DNA of 7,059 nucleotides from Planctomycetota bacterium (GCA_021828935.1 JAJZCU010000105.1:1-7059), one strand, 5' to 3'. Positions 1-5,787 are shown, counted from the stretch's first letter. A program made the numbers and translations. Notes: generated from the sequence alone by a model not told the origin.

Positions 1-1
1 G

Positions 2-166
2 TCGCTGCATCAGTCCAATATCTCCGCTTATGTTACTAACAGTGAAATCGGTGGGCGGCCGATGTATTTGGTTCAGGCTGGCATCTTCCCCAATTATGCG
101 GCCGCCGCCAGCATGCACAGTGCGTGGGCACAGCGATTTCCGGGCAGCCTAATTGAGGCGCAGTAG
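2..166 (+). CDS. 3' end of a gene with a SPOR-like C-terminus (partial)
   Basis: The frame starting at base 2 is open from the window edge to a TAG at 164-166 and gives the last 54 residues of a protein whose start lies outside the window. The segment GRPMYLVQAGIFPNYAAAAS, followed by a helix-like stretch with Trp and Arg, resembles the second half of a SPOR domain, in which a strand of the form Y-x-V-Q-x-G-x-F precedes a helix rich in Ala. SPOR domains bind denuded peptidoglycan at division sites and usually end a secreted or membrane-anchored protein. The codons have the same GC-rich third positions as neighbouring genes, and the protein ends near its domain boundary, as SPOR proteins do. 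The domain call rests on about 30 residues and is tentative; that this is the end of a real gene is more likely than the domain name. Confidence 0.5.
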   Translation, partial: SLHQSNISAYVTNSEIGGRPMYLVQAGIFPNYAAAASMHSAWAQRFPGSLIEAQ

Positions 167-379
167 GCCGGCAGCGGCGGGGATGAGGCGTTGCGGACGT
201 GCCGGGATTAAGCGCATTGGCCAATGAACCGATGCTCTTGGTACGGGACCGGCATCTGGCTGCGGAAGTTTTCCCGTCGCGGCGGCGCACGAAATTGGGC
301 GCGACGGCGCTGTGCCGCGGCGTGCGAATGGCGCGGAATAAGGGCAGGCCAGAGGGCGGGCAGCGAGGGTTTTGTTTTC

Positions 380-1588
380 ATGACAGTAGCATTGTCAATT
401 CTTGGGCGGGGTATTCGGCAGGCTTGTGAGGAAGCGGCGCAGACCGGCGCCCAGTCCGTGACGTTGCGCGGCGTGGCCGGCGGCGACGATCCTGCGGTTG
501 GGTGGCGGCGGGAACTGGCCGGCGACCCGGCGGGCGCCCTGGAATTTTATGAACGGGCCATCATTGCCCAACAAGCCGGGCTGTGGGTATTCCAGCGGGC
601 CGCGGCTTGCGCGCTGGGGGCCGGCGGGGCGGCCGGGGCGGCGGGGGCGGCCAGGTTTTATTTGTTGATTGATAAATATTTTCCAGGCGAGTCCGACGCC
701 CCGCGTCTGGCGGCGGCGCTGTCGGAACGGCATGGTTACCGGCTTAGCGCCGCAGGCCGTCTGGCCGCCGTGCGGGAACGCCTGTGGTCAGTGGATGCGA
801 CCATGGAAGAAGCGCGCCAGGCGGCGGCGCAGGGGCTGTTCCAGCAGGCCAACACGCTGTATCAAAATGCTTCAGCCGACGCGGATATTTTGTTGTTAGA
901 AATAATGCAGGGGGCGGGCGAACCCGGCGGTAACCCGGGCGGGGCGACTCTCGCGGCGCTGGCCTGCGGCGTGGCCCGCCGTGGCGACGAGTGCCTGGTG
1001 GGGCTGCTGCGGGCGAGGCTGGCCGATTCGCTGGCGGCCTTGCTGGCTGAAAAACAAACCCGCAGCGACCTGGCGTGGTGGTGTACCGGCGGGCGCGCGG
1101 GACTCGATGTTCTGCAACAACAGTTCGACAGCATGCGCGCGCTGGCGCGGGAGCGCCCCAATCATCCGGAAGTGTTTTACCGCCTGGGCCTGCTGGCCCG
1201 CGCCGTGGGCGACTTTACGTTGGCCCAGAGCAGCTTTCAACGCGTGCTAACTCTCCAGCCCGGGCACGCCCAAAGCCGGGCGCGCCTGGTTGTGGGATAT
1301 CTGCAGGCTGGCGATCTGCCCGCCGCCGAAACGGCCGCCAGGGGCGCCGCCGGCATCAAACCGGATTTAATCAAGCAATGCTATCAGTTGGCGCTGGCTT
1401 TCGCGCAGCCCGGGCCGTTCAACCGCACCATGCGGCAAATGGCGTTGCAGGATGGCGCGACGTTTGATGAACAGGAAGTTGCAGCGCGCATGGCCTTTCT
1501 GCTGCGCATGCTGGGCCTGCACGATCAGCAGACCGAGGCTTGGAACAACCCGCACGGCCAGCGCCAGGCGTGCCGCAGCGCGGCGTGA
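380..1588 (+). CDS. TPR-repeat protein of unknown specific role
   Basis: This is a 402-residue protein with tetratricopeptide-like helical repeats. The clearest unit is residues 262-295 (HPEVFYRLGLLARAVGDFTL, then a helix ending in LTLQPGH), followed by a second unit at about 296-329 (YLQAGDLPAAETAARGAAGI). A shorter TPR-like helix lies at 46-62 (GDPAGALEFYERAI). TPRs are protein-protein interaction scaffolds; partner and process cannot be read from the sequence. No convincing signal peptide or membrane segment is visible, so a cytoplasmic location is inferred. The frame is open back to an ATG at 224, but those extra 52 codons are Arg/Trp/Cys-rich and read like non-coding DNA, so the ATG at 380 is preferred; a weak GAGGG (365-369) lies 10 bases upstream. 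Residues 77-92 are an Ala/Gly low-complexity run from a G-rich stretch at 608-652. The gene follows the SPOR-like gene after 213 bp without a clear promoter. Confidence 0.75.
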   Translation: MTVALSILGRGIRQACEEAAQTGAQSVTLRGVAGGDDPAVGWRRELAGDPAGALEFYERAIIAQQAGLWVFQRAAACALGAGGAAGAAGAARFYLLIDKYFPGESDAPRLAAALSERHGYRLSAAGRLAAVRERLWSVDATMEEARQAAAQGLFQQANTLYQNASADADILLLEIMQGAGEPGGNPGGATLAALACGVARRGDECLVGLLRARLADSLAALLAEKQTRSDLAWWCTGGRAGLDVLQQQFDSMRALARERPNHPEVFYRLGLLARAVGDFTLAQSSFQRVLTLQPGHAQSRARLVVGYLQAGDLPAAETAARGAAGIKPDLIKQCYQLALAFAQPGPFNRTMRQMALQDGATFDEQEVAARMAFLLRMLGLHDQQTEAWNNPHGQRQACRSAA

Positions 1589-1654
1589 GCAACGTCCTGC
1601 GTGCAACCAAACCGTTCACACGGCGCTTCAGCACGCCCCGCCCCGCCGGCTTAA

Positions 1655-1674
1655 GCCCCACCATTAATGGCTTG
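1655..1674 (+). repeat. left copy of the 20-bp inverted repeat
   Basis: GCCCCACCATTAATGGCTTG. It matches the reverse complement of 2104-2123 at all 20 positions. The match stops abruptly on both sides, which makes these coordinates natural element boundaries. Confidence 0.9.
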
Positions 1675-1845
1675 TCATTCCCCACATCTTCTTGAGCTTT
1701 CCCCAGTAAACGCTGGCTTTGCCGTCTGTTATAGGCATGGAAATTAGAAAATATACGATAGAGCTCGTCCGAACGCGACTCTAATTATTCAACCGCGGTT
1801 CTCTCGGCCGTCACCGCCAAATTGCAATGTGGCTCAAACATGATT

Positions 1846-1993
1846 AACCGCTGATTACGCTGATGACGCGGATGGGCGACGAACAGGTAGCCGAGCCTTG
1901 GCCAACGGAACCATGTGCAACGGGCGACGGGCAACGGGCCTAAAATTAGCTCCTGCTCCGTCGTATCCGCGTTCATCCGCGTCATCCGCGGTT
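1846..1993. repeat. long imperfect inverted repeat with CGCGGATGA-type words
   Basis: Two arms of about 42 bases (1846-1887 and 1952-1993) are near-complementary, with a handful of mismatches and a one-base shift, around a 64-base loop. The right arm, read on the minus strand, is built from repeated GCGGATGAC, GCGGATGAA and GCGGATAC words. The left arm has the degenerate forms GCTGATTAC and GCTGATGAC followed by GCGGATGG. A T-run (1992-1998) directly follows the right arm, so on the plus strand the structure has the shape of a very long terminator. The loop contains three tandem heptamers RACGGGC (1919-1939). Confidence 0.65.
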
Positions 1994-2103
1994 TTTTTGG
2001 TTGTCACTACGGAACTGCAACGCGGCTCCAATTTGTTGGCCTAGCTGGGACTAAACTAACGTCAATTCTTGCCAGATATCGCCGTGCAAAATCTGGGTAA
2101 CAT

Positions 2104-2123
2104 CAAGCCATTAATGGTGGGGC
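2104..2123 (-). repeat. right copy of the 20-bp inverted repeat
   Basis: CAAGCCATTAATGGTGGGGC, the exact reverse complement of 1655-1674. It lies only 18 bases before the ATG at 2142 of the DoxX-like gene, so it occupies the promoter position of that gene. Confidence 0.9.
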
Positions 2124-2141
2124 CGGTGCGCGGTTTATTTT

Positions 2142-2597
2142 ATGACCTTCAAAACAGTCTATAATGCCTCCGTGTCTGAAGAACCCTCAAATCAGCGCCG
2201 CTGCCGGAGATCGTTTCCGTGGCGGGCGGTCTTTGCCGTTGTCACGGGGCTGGGTTTTGTCGCCACGGGCCTGAACCATTTTTTAAATCCCGATTTGTAT
2301 ATTAAAATTATTCCGCCGGTTTTTCCGGATGCGCCGCTGCTGGTGATCATCAGCGGCGTTGCGGAAATCGCTGGCGGTATGGGCCTGCTGATTCGCCCAC
2401 TCCGCCGCGCGGCGGGCTGGGGGCTGATCGCGTTGCTGATCGCCGTATTTCCCGCCAATGTGTACATGGCTGTCGTGCCGGGCCTGGTCCCCAACCTGCA
2501 CATTCCGGTTTGGCTGCTCTGGCTTCGTCTGCCGCTGCAGGGCGTCTTTATTGTGTGGGTATGGTTTGTGGCGATCCGACGGCCCGCGCGCTTTTGA
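2142..2597 (+). CDS. DoxX-family small integral membrane protein
   Basis: From the first ATG this is a 151-residue protein with four predicted membrane helices at about residues 29-48, 66-85, 91-111 and 124-145. It has the DoxX-like signature: a first helix ending in GLNHFLNPDLYIKIIPPVFP, a second helix with an acidic residue in the context ISGVAEIAGGMGLLI, a short basic loop (RPLRRA), and the pattern FPANVYMAV in helix 3. Length and helix count fit DoxX/DoxX-like proteins, which sit in the cytoplasmic membrane; some are linked to quinone or thiol redox reactions, but the substrate here cannot be told. The ATG at 2142 has no Shine-Dalgarno sequence. A GTG at 2172 in the same frame lies six bases after a perfect TATAAT (2160-2165), so translation may begin there without a leader, giving 141 residues and losing none of the membrane domain. 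Confidence 0.85.
   Translation: MTFKTVYNASVSEEPSNQRRCRRSFPWRAVFAVVTGLGFVATGLNHFLNPDLYIKIIPPVFPDAPLLVIISGVAEIAGGMGLLIRPLRRAAGWGLIALLIAVFPANVYMAVVPGLVPNLHIPVWLLWLRLPLQGVFIVWVWFVAIRRPARF
2160..2165 (+). promoter_or_regulatory. TATAAT -10 element, possible leaderless start for the DoxX-like gene
   Basis: A perfect TATAAT hexamer lies within the first codons of the longest DoxX-like frame. Six bases later (2172) is an in-frame GTG, which is where transcription from this hexamer would be expected to start. No good -35 is seen at 16-18 bases (the region is T-rich, TTTTAT at 2138-2143). Leaderless genes often depend mainly on the -10 box. Confidence 0.35.
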
Positions 2598-3013
2598 ACC
2601 TCCTCCAGTTTTGACGGCGCGTGGCGCACCGTAGATGCGGACAACGGTAGCGTCTGCCGGTGCAACCTCATCGTTTCGTTCCGCGGTAAGCCTGACAAAA
2701 GTTCGCGGTCCGGCTGGCTGCTGCGCCTGTTATCGGACGTGACCGCAGTCTGTGGATGCAGTGTGGATAACTCTGGCGCCTCCGGCTTTTAATGCTAAGG
2801 TTTGCTGCGATACCGTGGTGGATAAGCCACCTACGGCCGCGGGGCTTCTGTTTTGCCAGCCGATGCTCAACCCCGGTGGAACGGTCTTTGCATTAAAGAG
2901 TTGCGGAGTCCTGGAGATCGGACCTCTCCCTGATAAACGTCTGGAAGACACTTGCCAAAAACCTGCCCGCCCGTTGCGCGCCCGCATCAAACAAAGCGCC
3001 ACCCGCGGGTGCC

Positions 3014-3043
3014 GGGCGCTGCGCGCCCCAATTTTCTTTTTTT
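3014..3043 (+). terminator. terminator-like hairpin just upstream of the Ku ribosome-binding site
   Basis: GGGCGC (3014-3019) and GCGCCC (3023-3028) form a perfect 6-bp GC stem around a TGC loop. Three bases later follows a T-rich run (3032-3043, one C in twelve). It ends exactly at the GGAGG of the Ku gene. AGCGCC at 2995-3000 can pair with GGCGCT at 3015-3020 and would compete with this stem. It could therefore terminate an upstream transcript or act as an attenuator for Ku; the 3-base gap before the T-run makes it imperfect. Confidence 0.35.
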
Positions 3044-3048
3044 GGAGG
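3044..3048 (+). promoter_or_regulatory. ribosome-binding site fixing the Ku start
   Basis: GGAGG lies five bases before the ATG at 3054. It decides for this start over the longer open frame that begins 34 codons upstream and has no such site. Confidence 0.8.
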
Positions 3049-3053
3049 CGTCT

Positions 3054-3872
3054 ATGCCACGCGGTATTTGGACCGGCTTCATCAGTTTCGGCCTTGTTAA
3101 TATTCCAGTGGTAATGGTGTCGGCTGTGCATGAGAACAATGTTGCGTTCCACATGCTGCACGATCAGGACAACGCCCGTTTGCAGCGGAAAATGGTTTGT
3201 TCGCTGGATGGGCAGGAAGTGCATCCGGAGCATATCACCAAAGGCTATCAAATCGGCGATGAATATGTGCCGATACAGCAGGCGGAACTTGACGCTTTGG
3301 CGCCAGACAAGAGCAAGTCAATGGAAATATCGGATTTTGTTGACCTCAAGCAGATTGATCCCGTGTTTTTTGACCGGCCTTATTATTTATTGCCGGACCG
3401 CAACGCCGCCAAGCCGTATGCGCTGTTGGTGGAGGCCATGGAAAAGACGCAGAAGGTGGGCATTGCCAGATTTGTGATGCGCGGCAAGGAATATTTGGGC
3501 GCCCTGCGCGTGGTGGAAGGGATCATTTGCCTGGAGACCATGCGCTTCAATGATGAGGTTGTGGCGCCGAACAAGGCCGGCCCCGCGACGGAGCATCCTG
3601 AAATTAATGATCGCGAGCTCAAAGCCGCTGAACAACTCATTGAGACGCTGTCCACAAAGTTCAAGCCAGATTCATACCATGATCAGTACCGGCAACGCGT
3701 GTTGGCCATGATAGAAAAGAAGGCCAAGGGCGAAAAATTCTCTGCGCCGGCGGCGATCACGGCCAAAAAGGCGCCGGCGTCCGACTTGATGGCCGCATTG
3801 GAGGCCAGCATTGCCCGCAGCAAAGAAAAGAAACCCGCTGCCGCCGCCCCGCGTCGCCGGAAGAGCGCATAA
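3054..3872 (+). CDS. ku: Ku protein, bacterial NHEJ DNA-end-binding protein
   Basis: This 272-residue protein is a full-length bacterial Ku, which forms a homodimeric ring on double-strand-break ends and recruits ligase D for non-homologous end joining. The start MPRGIWTGFISFGLVNIPV is the typical Ku N-terminus. Further family hallmarks are the GYQIGDEYVPI strand (64-74), IDPVFFDRPYYLLPD (101-115), the ring segment around KVGIARFVMRGKEYLGALR (134-152), and ETMRFNDEV (161-169). The core domain spans about 1-225. A C-terminal extension follows, with a DLMAALEASIARSK helix (244-257) and a basic tail rich in Lys and Arg (258-271). Such tails aid DNA binding and ligase recruitment in other Ku proteins. 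A good ribosome-binding site precedes the start. The stop codon runs into a bidirectional terminator. No LigD gene is within the window, so the partner must be encoded elsewhere. Confidence 0.96.
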   Translation: MPRGIWTGFISFGLVNIPVVMVSAVHENNVAFHMLHDQDNARLQRKMVCSLDGQEVHPEHITKGYQIGDEYVPIQQAELDALAPDKSKSMEISDFVDLKQIDPVFFDRPYYLLPDRNAAKPYALLVEAMEKTQKVGIARFVMRGKEYLGALRVVEGIICLETMRFNDEVVAPNKAGPATEHPEINDRELKAAEQLIETLSTKFKPDSYHDQYRQRVLAMIEKKAKGEKFSAPAAITAKKAPASDLMAALEASIARSKEKKPAAAAPRRRKSA

Positions 3873-3912
3873 AAAAAGCCCGGCGCGGCCAGAAACCGCG
3901 CCGGACTTTTTT
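3871..3912. terminator. bidirectional intrinsic terminator between Ku and the DUF4139 gene
   Basis: A 9-bp perfect GC stem, CCGGCGCGG (3880-3888) with CCGCGCCGG (3896-3904), encloses a 7-base loop. One mismatch and a G:C pair follow, flanked by seven A on the left (3871-3877) and six T on the right (3907-3912). Read on either strand it gives a GC hairpin followed by U residues, so it can end both convergent genes. The Ku stop codon overlaps the A-run. Confidence 0.9.
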
Positions 3913-3922
3913 GCGTTTCAAT

Positions 3923-5458
3923 TCACCAACTGTAATGCACGCTGTAGGTGATGCTGGTTTTGCCCTTTGCGGGCACCTGCACGTTGAAATGCACCGTGCG
4001 GTAATCCAGCTTTGTATACGGCACGCTGTGTTTGGTCATCTTCCAATTCAGCGCCCGGTACATGTACTGCACCACGACCACATGCACCGGCTTCTTGCGG
4101 CTGTTGTGCAACGTCACGCGAAAACTTTCGTCAATGGTGTGCCCATTGAAATTCGCGTGAAACGCCGTCCTCGTGCGCTTGCCGATCACGTCAAAGGCCG
4201 TGCCCACCTTCACCTGTACCGGTTCGCCCGCGGGCGTGTGATGAACCAAATCTTCGCCAAGAAATTCCAGCGTGCCATCCGCGGGATCTTCCTTGTAGAC
4301 GCGCAGCTTGCCTTCCGGCAGGGGGATGCCCAGTTTGTTGGCGTGGGTGTTGTCAAACCGTTCATACACGCTGACATTGGGGCTGGACGTGTTGTTCATG
4401 TTGGGGTCAATATTGGGCTGACCGTACCAATACGGGTGCTGCGAAAGCCCGTTGTACATCAGGGTTTGATGCACATGGATGCCCTGAACAGTGGGGAACA
4501 ACGCCACCTGTTGCGTGGCGTTTTGCCGAATGGTGATGCGCCGTGACAGCGTGTACATGTGATATTGGAAAAATGTTTTTTGTTTGAATTGGGGGGGAGC
4601 ATACGCGGCCGCCACCATCGCATGCATCATCATCGGATAGGCCGGACGCTGGACAACCCGATTGATTGTTCCCGCAATTAATTTCAGCTTCGCGTGGCGG
4701 TACGTGGTTCCCGACACGTTTAATAACGTCACCCACGCGCCCAGATTGCCCATGTGCTTCTTCCGCAGTATCAGGTTGTAGTCGGTGATCCAGGTCAGGC
4801 CGGAGGTCTGATACGTGGTAAGAATTTTGTGCGTGCCGCCGGTGCGGGCGTGTACCAGCCATTGCAGCGTGGGTTTGGTCATCAGGCCGCGCGGCAGCTT
4901 GCCCAGCGTAAATTGCAAACCTTGCGTATTAAACACGCGCAAGCCACTGGCATTGCGCAGCACGATCGACCCGTCGCGGTCCGACAGCAATTTGCCGGTG
5001 ACGTCTTGAAACTTGCCGTTGGCCAGCGGATTTTGAATGGTAATCTTATGATTGACATACTTTTGCAGCAGCTTGTCCGTGTTCAACAGATCGAATTTGA
5101 ACTGCTGTTCCAACACCTGCGTGTGCGGATTGCTTAAATCGGTGAAGCTCACGGATGTGGGGTCGATGTGCTGGGCAACGTCGGTAAAGTTCAGCCGCTG
5201 CAAACCGGCATGGATGGCCATCTTCCGGACTTCCTTCACCACCCCCAGGCCCGGCACATTGGCGGAACTAAAATACCCATTTCCGCCGTTCTGCTGTTGG
5301 TTAATAAACTGCTGCGGGTTAAAGCTTTGCGGATTGGCTGAGGAATAAATGGTGACCATCAGACCATTTTTCAAGTGGTGGCCCGCGGCGTGTGCGGCGG
5401 GGCCGGACAGGGCGGTTGCCGCCAGTGCGGCGGAGAAGACCAAAGCGATGCGGCGCAT
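3923..5458 (-). CDS. secreted DUF4139-domain protein of unknown function
   Basis: This 511-residue protein begins with a clear Sec signal peptide (basic MRR, hydrophobic core to about residue 20, likely cleavage after AHA at 22-24), so it is exported. The body carries DUF4139-type motifs: TWITDYNLILRKK (222-234), AWVTLLNVSGTTYRHAKLKL (241-260) followed by IAGTINRV, then GKLRVYKEDPADGTLEFLGE (383-402), HTPAGEPVQVKVGTAFDVIG (407-426) and a C-terminal beta-rich part with SFRVTLHNSRKKPVHVVV (445-462). Related proteins often pair this domain with an N-terminal DUF4140; here residues 30-220 show no obvious DUF4140 coiled coil. A Gln/Asn-rich stretch lies at 43-60. The chosen ATG has AAAGGA six bases upstream; the frame stays open 111 codons further, but those run through the upstream terminator and have no signal sequence. 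Biochemical role is not known to me; an envelope or surface function is inferred from export alone. Confidence 0.85.
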   Translation of the reverse strand: MRRIALVFSAALAATALSGPAAHAAGHHLKNGLMVTIYSSANPQSFNPQQFINQQQNGGNGYFSSANVPGLGVVKEVRKMAIHAGLQRLNFTDVAQHIDPTSVSFTDLSNPHTQVLEQQFKFDLLNTDKLLQKYVNHKITIQNPLANGKFQDVTGKLLSDRDGSIVLRNASGLRVFNTQGLQFTLGKLPRGLMTKPTLQWLVHARTGGTHKILTTYQTSGLTWITDYNLILRKKHMGNLGAWVTLLNVSGTTYRHAKLKLIAGTINRVVQRPAYPMMMHAMVAAAYAPPQFKQKTFFQYHMYTLSRRITIRQNATQQVALFPTVQGIHVHQTLMYNGLSQHPYWYGQPNIDPNMNNTSSPNVSVYERFDNTHANKLGIPLPEGKLRVYKEDPADGTLEFLGEDLVHHTPAGEPVQVKVGTAFDVIGKRTRTAFHANFNGHTIDESFRVTLHNSRKKPVHVVVVQYMYRALNWKMTKHSVPYTKLDYRTVHFNVQVPAKGKTSITYSVHYSW

Positions 5459-5464
5459 GGGGAT

Positions 5465-5470
5465 TCCTTT
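5465..5470 (-). promoter_or_regulatory. ribosome-binding site of the DUF4139 gene
   Basis: On the minus strand AAAGGA is followed by six bases (ATCCCC) and the ATG at 5458. This site, with the signal peptide that starts right after it, decides the start. A small hairpin, CGTTG-AAAA-CAACG (5478-5491), sits just upstream. Confidence 0.7.
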
Positions 5471-5673
5471 CAATAGGCGTTGAAAACAACGTGCGGGCTG
5501 GTCAAAACCGTTATGCCACCCGTCGTGCCCTACTTTCGATGCCGCCGCGAAGCGTTGGTTCCAGAAATTTCTAAGCGGCGCGAAATTCTTTGGGGCGCCG
5601 CAAGTAAATGCGATGCGTCCAGAGGGCGCGCTGGGGCGGGCGCTGCGGGCTGCGGTTGCGAAGGCGGTCGAGG

Positions 5674-5728
5674 CAAAAATAACAAAGCCCCGGTCCGTCT
5701 GCGCGGCAGTGGCATCGGATCGGGGCTT
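5674..5728 (-). terminator. intrinsic terminator of the HU-like gene
   Basis: On the minus strand AAGCCCCGATCCG (5728-5716) pairs with CGGACCGGGGCTT (5697-5685) with a single mismatch around an 18-base loop. A T-rich tract (TTTGTTATTTTT, 5685-5674) follows. It lies about 60 bases after the HU stop codon and separates HU transcription from the DUF4139 gene. Confidence 0.75.
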
Positions 5729-5787
5729 GAAGGTCGTTCTGGACGGGCCGAATACCTCGCGGTGAGCCCGGAGGGGATGTACCCAGT

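Larger units (their letters stand above)
1655..2123. mobile_element. 469-bp MITE-like element bounded by perfect 20-bp inverted repeats
   Basis: The ends are exact inverted copies: GCCCCACCATTAATGGCTTG at 1655-1674 and its reverse complement at 2104-2123. Each copy contains the palindrome CCATTAATGG. The inside has no convincing gene; the two frames of about 60 codons across the middle are low-quality and overlap on opposite strands. Instead it is full of secondary structure: a long imperfect hairpin (1846-1993), a smaller hairpin at 2072-2096 (CCAGAT/ATCTGG), and a 17-base imperfect direct repeat (1822-1838 and 2015-2031, 13 of 17 identical). Short length, terminal inverted repeats and lack of coding capacity are features of MITEs and other non-autonomous elements. 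No target-site duplication is visible next to the ends (CTTAA on the left, CGGTG on the right), and no transposase is present, so mobility is inferred. The pair could instead be an operator pair or a recombination site. Confidence 0.5.
2598..3053 (+). other. 456-bp non-coding leader and intergenic region before Ku
   Basis: No convincing gene is seen here. One plus frame (2752-3114) and one minus frame (2730-3251) are open, but both run across the Ku start and have unlikely composition. Visible elements are: DnaA-box-like words at 2751-2759, 2762-2770 (TGTGGATAA, exact) and 2817-2825; a hairpin at 2813-2836 (CCGTGGTGG against CCACCTACGG, one bulge); an inverted repeat TTTAATGCTAAG (2788-2799) against CTTTGCATTAAA (2886-2897) enclosing that hairpin; a palindrome CACCCGCGGGTG (3000-3011); and a terminator-like stem with a T-run (3014-3043). 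The density of structure suggests a regulatory leader, a small structured RNA or a degraded repeat. No clear sigma-70 promoter was identified. Confidence 0.45.
5459..5787 (-). other. 329-bp intergenic region between the HU-like and DUF4139 genes
   Basis: It holds the HU terminator (5674-5728), the DUF4139 ribosome-binding site, the small hairpin at 5478-5491 and a perfect 10-bp palindrome AGAAATTTCT (5563-5572). A TTGACC (minus strand, 5499-5504) could be a -35 but no good -10 follows at the right distance. Open frames here have no ribosome-binding site and are judged non-coding. Confidence 0.5.

Noticed and set aside
224..379. Upstream extension of the TPR frame to an ATG at 224
   Set aside because: The extra 52 residues are Arg/Trp/Cys-rich, unlike the protein that follows, with no ribosome-binding site. 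The start at 380 is more natural.
199..429. 76-codon plus frame from a GTG
   Set aside because: No ribosome-binding site, it overlaps the TPR gene start, and its second half has implausible composition. Its first 40 residues look faintly protein-like, but not enough to call.
608..652. G-rich low-complexity run that might be a repeat or quadruplex-forming site
   Set aside because: It fits the reading frame as an Ala/Gly-rich linker of the TPR protein and needs no separate explanation.
1785..2100. Two open frames of about 60 codons on opposite strands inside the inverted-repeat element
   Set aside because: They simply translate the repeated GCGGATGA-type words (giving strings such as AFIRVIRGFF) and have no ribosome-binding site.
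2730..3251. Open frames on both strands between the DoxX-like gene and Ku (plus 2752-3114, minus 2730-3251)
   Set aside because: Both cross the well-supported Ku start, lack ribosome-binding sites and show no recognisable domain.
3911..4546. 211-codon plus frame opposite the DUF4139 gene
   Set aside because: It is an antisense shadow rich in His and Val; the minus strand encodes a signal peptide and family motifs.
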